A stretch of 64,000 bases of DNA, from positions 13,312,341 to 13,376,340 of the forward strand of contig OZ029914.1 of NCBI GenBank assembly GCA_964023275.1. Reading direction: 5' to 3'. Below, piece by piece: positions 58,441 to 64,000 of the stretch; the first letter of the stretch is position 1; every line of letters starts with the position of its first letter. Below the pieces are notes generated by a model. That model did no database searches. It saw only the letters and a program-made list of their open reading frames with translations, and was not told the DNA's origin. The position numbers were made by a program, and so were the translations under genes. Source of the DNA: Norana najaformis (taxonomy: Eukaryota; Annelida; Clitellata; Crassiclitellata; Hormogastridae).

Positions 58441-58675
58441 TCATATTCATTCATTCATTCATTCATTCATCAATCTCATTTACTTATTCGAATTCAAAAG
58501 CGAATACTAGTTTAAAATTAACAGACGAAGTCAGTAGCTGTGAGATAAAACAAAAGTATTTGCAAACAAACTTGAATCTTATATAATTTAATATTTTTAA
58601 CATAGTCCAATAGCATCATATTTATCTAAGCGTTGTTACTAGCATATATAATTGTGAGGAATGCAAAAGGCTCTT
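58441..58675. repeat. Insertion with (ATTC)n and a partial exon 9/intron 8 junction
   Basis: Interrupts the 3' flank homology between copies 4 and 5. It starts with an ATTC repeat (58443-58471). At 58504-58625 it contains a copy of the intron 8 sequence next to the propeller exon (CTAGTTTAAAATTAACAGAC), as at 42974-43060, but without the exon. Confidence 0.65.
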
Positions 58676-58885
58676 AAATGCGTACATATTCGATTACGTT
58701 CATTATAATGTTCAAAAGTCGCAAACCAAACAATATACGGTACTGTAGTTCGCCACTATCGAAGAGCAAACCAATAAAAAAATTCAACCAAAATATCTTA
58801 TCTATCAGTTGATCACAACTTCGAATCTTATCTTACTTGTCAAACTTTCTTGCCTGTCGATTCATTGGAATAACTGACCAGGAAG

Positions 58886-61800
58886 TCAAACTTTAATCGA
58901 AGTATCTTGTGTATTCGCGTGTTTTTCACGCGAAACGTTTGTGCCTCCGATGTCAAACACATGAATCTGGCCGTTATTTCGTAAAAGAACATCACCAGTG
59001 TTCTCAGCTACCAGCAAACGACCATTTGATTCGTCCAGTAAAACCCGTCGTGGATTTTTCAATCCGTGTTTTGCTGTGACGAGTTCTCTTTGATATTTTA
59101 AAGTGGACGTCAGTAACAAGACACAATTACCTTTTTCGTCAACCACCAACACCGATCCAGCTTTATCTAGTGCCATATAAATTGGAAAAATACACGTAGA
59201 ACCCGGCTCTTTATAGTAATTGTCGTGGCATATTACAACTTTTCCTTCAGTATCTACTATGCATAGTCCAACTACGCCTTTGCCGTAGCTGACCACAAAA
59301 TGACCACTTGTCAGTTTGACGGCATGCCACGGACTCGTAAATGCAAGTTTTATATCGCGGATCAATTGTCCATCTGAGGTCATTTCGAGAATTTTGTGTT
59401 TATCCAAGACCGCCAAGATGATGTTCGACTCTTTGGTAACAGACAGCCGTCCCCAGTCGTCTCCTTGCCACAATTTCTTTAAGAAATATCCGTTTGCATC
59501 GATTCTAAGAATTTTCATTGGCTGGCTATGATGTCCACCGTCTACTATATAAAGACTCTTTTTTATGGGACAGGATACAATATCTCTCGGTTCTTCTAAA
59601 TTATCGATGACAAAACTGCGCTTGAAATCCAGGCTGGTCACGTTATACACTTCAACGGATGAACTGCATTCGTTAACAACAAAAACTTCGTCGTCTAAAA
59701 TGGTAATTCCGTATATTCCCGCTCTATTCTTCTCTGCAGCTTTTGTTCTGATCGTTAGAAGTAAGGCGGGATCTCTTCTGTAGTCGATGATTGCTAGGTT
59801 AATATTTGAAGACAAAGTCAATAGGTGTGAGACAAAACAAAAGTATTTGCAAAGAAACTTGAATCTAATATAATTTAATATTTTTAACATAGTTCTATAG
59901 TATCATATTCATCTAACTCCGTGCAAAGAGAAGACAAAAATTGCCCTTCGGCTTGAAAATATTGACCTAGGTTGTTTGACTATGTGCTATTGTAGTTTCT
60001 ATTATATATTTTAAGCAGCGAGCAAATCTTCGATGCCACCTACACAAACAAATTTCAACGCCAATACTAAAGGAATGAAGCAACAAAAATGATTTAATCG
60101 CGTTTTCGAAATGCATCGCATCGAAAGCAGGATGCACCTGGTAGAGAAACTCCTTAGGCCACGATTGCACACGATCTTGAACAAGTCATAATAGTCAACT
60201 ATTTGGCGCTAATCGATGATGTCTTGTATAACGGAAACAGTAATATTGCTTAGGAAAATATTAAAGACTGAGCAACTAAGGCAATGTTCTGCATGATTTG
60301 TAGCAATGAGTGACTGTTTTCAAATATATAGTCGATGCTTCTGAAAAAGACTGATGCATAGTTTCGAAATTTAACATCATGCTCACCCATTGCCTTGATG
60401 AATTCGACAATGTGTATTGCAACAGTATGAGGCACTGGAGCTGCAGTTGTTGAAGTTGTAGAAGATCCTGTGGTTGATAGTTGTTTGAAAAGCGTGGCCA
60501 GTCGTTCTATCAAGACGCCTGAAACATACATTCCTTGCAATCTGTGTAGACTATTCTGCGAGTGGCACCAAAACCAGATAACGATTCCAATTCCATTCTC
60601 TTCGCGATGACAATAAGGAGCAATTTGTAATTCGTCACCGAACAATTCCGAAATAGTTTTTAGGATGCTTCCAGAAGACGGTTTGACTTGTGCTTGATTC
60701 AGTTTCAAGGCCACAGATTCTTCTTTTTCTTTCAATGTCTGGGCTTGTTCACTCGATAATTTCTTTCGTAAATTAACGGAAAATCTTGACGCCAGATTGC
60801 ATGAAATGCTACACTTGACAACAACTGAAAGTAACGACAGAAATTATTTTATGGCCTTGAACACACTCTAAGCATAAGATCCTAATTATCATTATTATTA
60901 TTTTTGCTTCCTTAGCTACAGTTGAATTGTTAGAACAGTTTATTTTTTTAAAATTGAAACCTCATTTTAGATTATGTTATGCAAAATGGAGGTCTACCTA
61001 TAATAAGAGAAGAATATCAACATGAATATTTCTAAATATTACTAAAATCCCAATTGAGCCTTTTATTTTAACATATTCATTTGAATGATTAATACTGAAG
61101 TCAATTTAAACTAAGTGTAAAATCTAGGATCAATGAAACAAGACTAAATCCTGAAAGCTTAACACGTTGTTGCTAAAAGACTTTGAATTACCTCCTCCTT
61201 TCAATAAAAGATCTGCAATGAAGTCCTGCTTAGTTTCACGCAAGCATTCCAGAACAATCAGGCCTTTGTCTTGTTTGAACGTAATCGTTCTCATCCAGTG
61301 TAGAAGTTCATCGTTCCTATAGAAGCCGCATGGCTGATAATTCAGATGATCTCGTTCTTCATCCGTAATACAATTTTTCTCATGCAGAAGATCAATTAGA
61401 CGACTTGAATCCAGATTCTCCACCAGAAACTGATGATTGTTTCTTACAACAAGTGTTTCTTCAGTTGGAAATTTTTCTTTTTCTTCTGGGTTAGCAAACA
61501 AGTTGTACTGATAACTTTAACCCGCAAATTATTAGGCTAACTTGTCTCAATAAAAATAACCTAGTATAATAAATTGAAACATGCTCGGTTTTACTTGTTT
61601 CTTAAGATGTAGTCATTGTAGTTTTTCCGTTAAACTTAAATTTTATTGCCTTCAGTGTTTTCATGATTATGAAAAGTTTAGCATACCAGTTTGACAACAA
61701 TTTTGAAATCAGTAAGCATTGATCAGTAGTTGCTTGTTTATTATTTGCCAATTTGTGGTAGATAACCAGAATAGTAGACATCGTTTTTGTTGATGTATGC

Positions 61801-63595
61801 ACTTCGGAAAAACAAAAAGTTCGATAACTGCATTTATTGCTAGTATAGGTTTGTAATTCATGGAAAAAGAATGAAATGCGTATGAAAAGCTAGTTTTCAA
61901 TAAAAGTACTGAAATTCTCCAAATGACATAATTATTGAACTACATCTAATACATCTATTCAAAAATTTATCTAACTGCCATGCATGTTAATGTCGTATCA
62001 AAATAGTACTTACTCAAGTACATGACAGAATAACGAAGTTTAGCTTACTTAACGTGACTGAATTGACTTTGTTAACATTTTGAAAAACTTCCAACTGACG
62101 AGTAGCTTCTTCTAAGTTATCCAATGCTTCTTTGGGAACTGTTTCTTTTTCGATCCTAAGCCGTTTTTCCATGTCTAGCTCTTCTGTCATCCTCGATTGA
62201 AGTCTCAGCTCTGTTTGCTTCATTTCTTCTATGGTATGTTTATGGATTTCGCATTCTTTTTCAGTTGCGCTTAAAACTAAGGCACTCTCATGTAGCTTAG
62301 CCTGAAATTCATTGGCATTTTCCTTCTCCTGAAGTAATTTTTCTTCAACCTCCTTCAAATGTTGATTCTGTTTTATTAATTGATCGCATGCTTTCTTTAA
62401 ACCTTCATTTTCTATTTCGATCAATCTCAACTTCTCATAGGTTTCTTTCAAACTCTTCTCTTGAATGACTCTACTTTGTTTCTCCTCTCTAGCTAATGAT
62501 ATCTGCTGACCTAGTTCATGCAGGCGTTTCTCAAGGCTTTGCTTCTCGCTCTCTGCGCTACTCAGTTGTGATTCTAACTGCTTTATGCTGATTCCTTTCA
62601 AGTGATTCTCTTCCTTAAGTATGTTGCACTTCTTTTTCAATCCAAAAATCTCGTCCTGTGCTTTAGCCAACTTCTCTTCTATGAGTTCTTGCTGGTTGAA
62701 CATTAGCTGGTTGAGATTTTTCTGTTGTTTCAGTTCTTCTTTCAAGGACCGTATTTCACCTTTAAGGGTATCATTTATCGAAATTGCTGCTGAATATTGA
62801 CTGGACTTTGTATCCAGCTGTGCTAATTTCTCGCGATTATCTGATTCTGATTTAGTCAATTCATTCCTGAGTTGATGATTTTCTTAAAAAGAGAGAAAGA
62901 AAATATGTGATTTCCCATTTAGCAATTGACCTTTAGGCCTATACTGCATTGAAGACAGGTTGTTGTCCATAACAGCATTTAATTTAGCTGCAACGTGAGG
63001 GATAGTGGGTATAAGAAAACTAACTACCCAATTTCTAAGAAGCCTTAGGTTTTTTAATAGATTGTTAGTAGAAATAATGGCAGCAATGAACTGACAAAAG
63101 TAGGATTTTACGCCAAATCAAGTATATCCTAATTACTGCTAGTCTAACAAAACTCGCTGTGTTAGAAACAATGTAACACCTGACACTAATATTTCTAGAA
63201 CCCTTAGTGCGATAGCGTTCAGTGTATGAAAAATTTTGTTTAATGAGCACTAGGCTATATATGCTTATGACAAGGGACAAATTTAACAGGCTGGTTTCAG
63301 AAGTGTTATATTGACCCTTTATAATTACTAATTTAACACAAACAATTTTGTCGAGAAGCAGGTAAGTATATCAATATTCTTTTTACAGGTTATATTGTTT
63401 CAAAATCAATCTAAATTGCTAAAAGGAAATTCGATGCTTTAAGATACCTCGTAGAATATGAAGAAGGCATGTTTCTGACATATCTGCAGATCTGTGTGAA
63501 GTACACGGACGCAATACTATGACTTTGGTGGAGATTTCTGTCTGCAGTCGACTCTCAATTCTTTGAAATTTCTTTTTGAATTGATTGTTTTTCAC
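58886..63595 (-). CDS. Array copy 5, partial: exons 5-9 of the CARD/NHL protein
   Basis: Exons present, in transcript order: 63595-63448, 62882-62049, 61458-61192, 60824-60387 and 59793-58886. They join in frame (2595 nt including the stop). They encode the exon 5 segment, coiled coil, CARD 3 ([20 protein letters not shown]), TRADD-N-like segment (IVIWFWCHSQ) and propeller with the longer C-terminal tail. Exons 1-4, with both N-terminal CARDs, must lie beyond the right end of the window. It is the closest relative of copy 4, with matching exon sizes apart from 3-6 bp. No disabling change is visible. Confidence 0.88.
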
Positions 63596-64000
63596 CTAAG
63601 AATATGACATGCTAAAGGCAACATGTCTTTGTGTATGTGCATTGCAAAGGTTACTTAAAAGTGAATATGAGCCCAATTATTTTTATCATATATGTTTATA
63701 AATAGATCAATGCATATATTTATTTTAATTCGCGAAAATTATTAAAGCACACATATATAAATTTAATTTATTTTTATTATATATATTTATAATTTATCAC
63801 ATATATTTTATTATATTTATTGCATATATTGCACCCACAAGGTAGCAAATGTGGAACCGAGAAGCGACATAAATGTATGCAAACATATTGTCTGGGGTTG
63901 TTACGTGGGGTCCTCTGAAAAAGCTCAGATCCGCAATCGTTGGTTTTCAGACTGGAATGGGGCTCTTCATCAACACATCATTGCCATTTAAACTGGAAAC
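63596..64000 (-). other. Intron 4 of copy 5 (partial)
   Basis: AT-rich sequence homologous to intron 4 of copy 4 at 47160-47580 (shared TTGTCTGGGGTTGTTA). The window ends before exon 4. No LINE is seen up to the edge. Confidence 0.6.

Overview
The window is AT-rich animal DNA. It has large genes split by GT-AG introns, tRNA-derived SINEs, decayed APE-type non-LTR retrotransposons and many microsatellites. There are no operons or Shine-Dalgarno sites. The proteins and repeats look like those of an invertebrate metazoan; I cannot name the species.

The main content is a head-to-tail array of five paralogous genes on the minus strand. Copy 1 spans 4342-15413, copy 2 19213-27426, copy 3 31192-40516, copy 4 42069-55253, and copy 5 58886-63595 (its 5' exons lie beyond position 64000). 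I could place every splice site. Each complete copy has nine coding exons that join without a stop or frameshift, giving 1199, 1134, 1134 and 1136 residues. The protein order is: short N-terminal segment, CARD 1, CARD 2, a linker with a conserved PPPKP motif, a 49-residue exon, a long coiled coil, CARD 3, an alpha/beta segment that resembles the TRADD N-terminal domain, and a six-bladed NHL-like beta-propeller. I see no signal peptide or membrane segment, so the protein is probably cytosolic. The architecture suggests an innate immune or cell-death scaffold: the propeller would sense or bind, the coiled coil would oligomerise, and the CARDs would signal. I know of no described family with this exact order.

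Copies 1-3 form one subfamily and copies 4-5 another, judged by sequence, exon lengths, C-terminal tail and shared repeat insertions. The flanks are duplicated too: 3' flanks at 3.3-4.3, 18.2-19.2 and 29.8-31.2 kb, and upstream blocks at about 16.4-17.0, 28.5-28.9, 41.1-41.7 and 56.5-57.0 kb. A block at 1-165 matches 17405-17545, which lies upstream of copy 1, so the array probably continues to the left.

The rest is mobile DNA. It includes a non-LTR relic with a nearly intact endonuclease (1.7-3.2 kb), a LINE with a 2A-like motif and a nested copy inside intron 4 of copy 4 (48-52 kb), several 5'-truncated tails of that same LINE, SINEs, and an element in intron 1 of copy 1 carrying an intact 567-residue intronless ORF.
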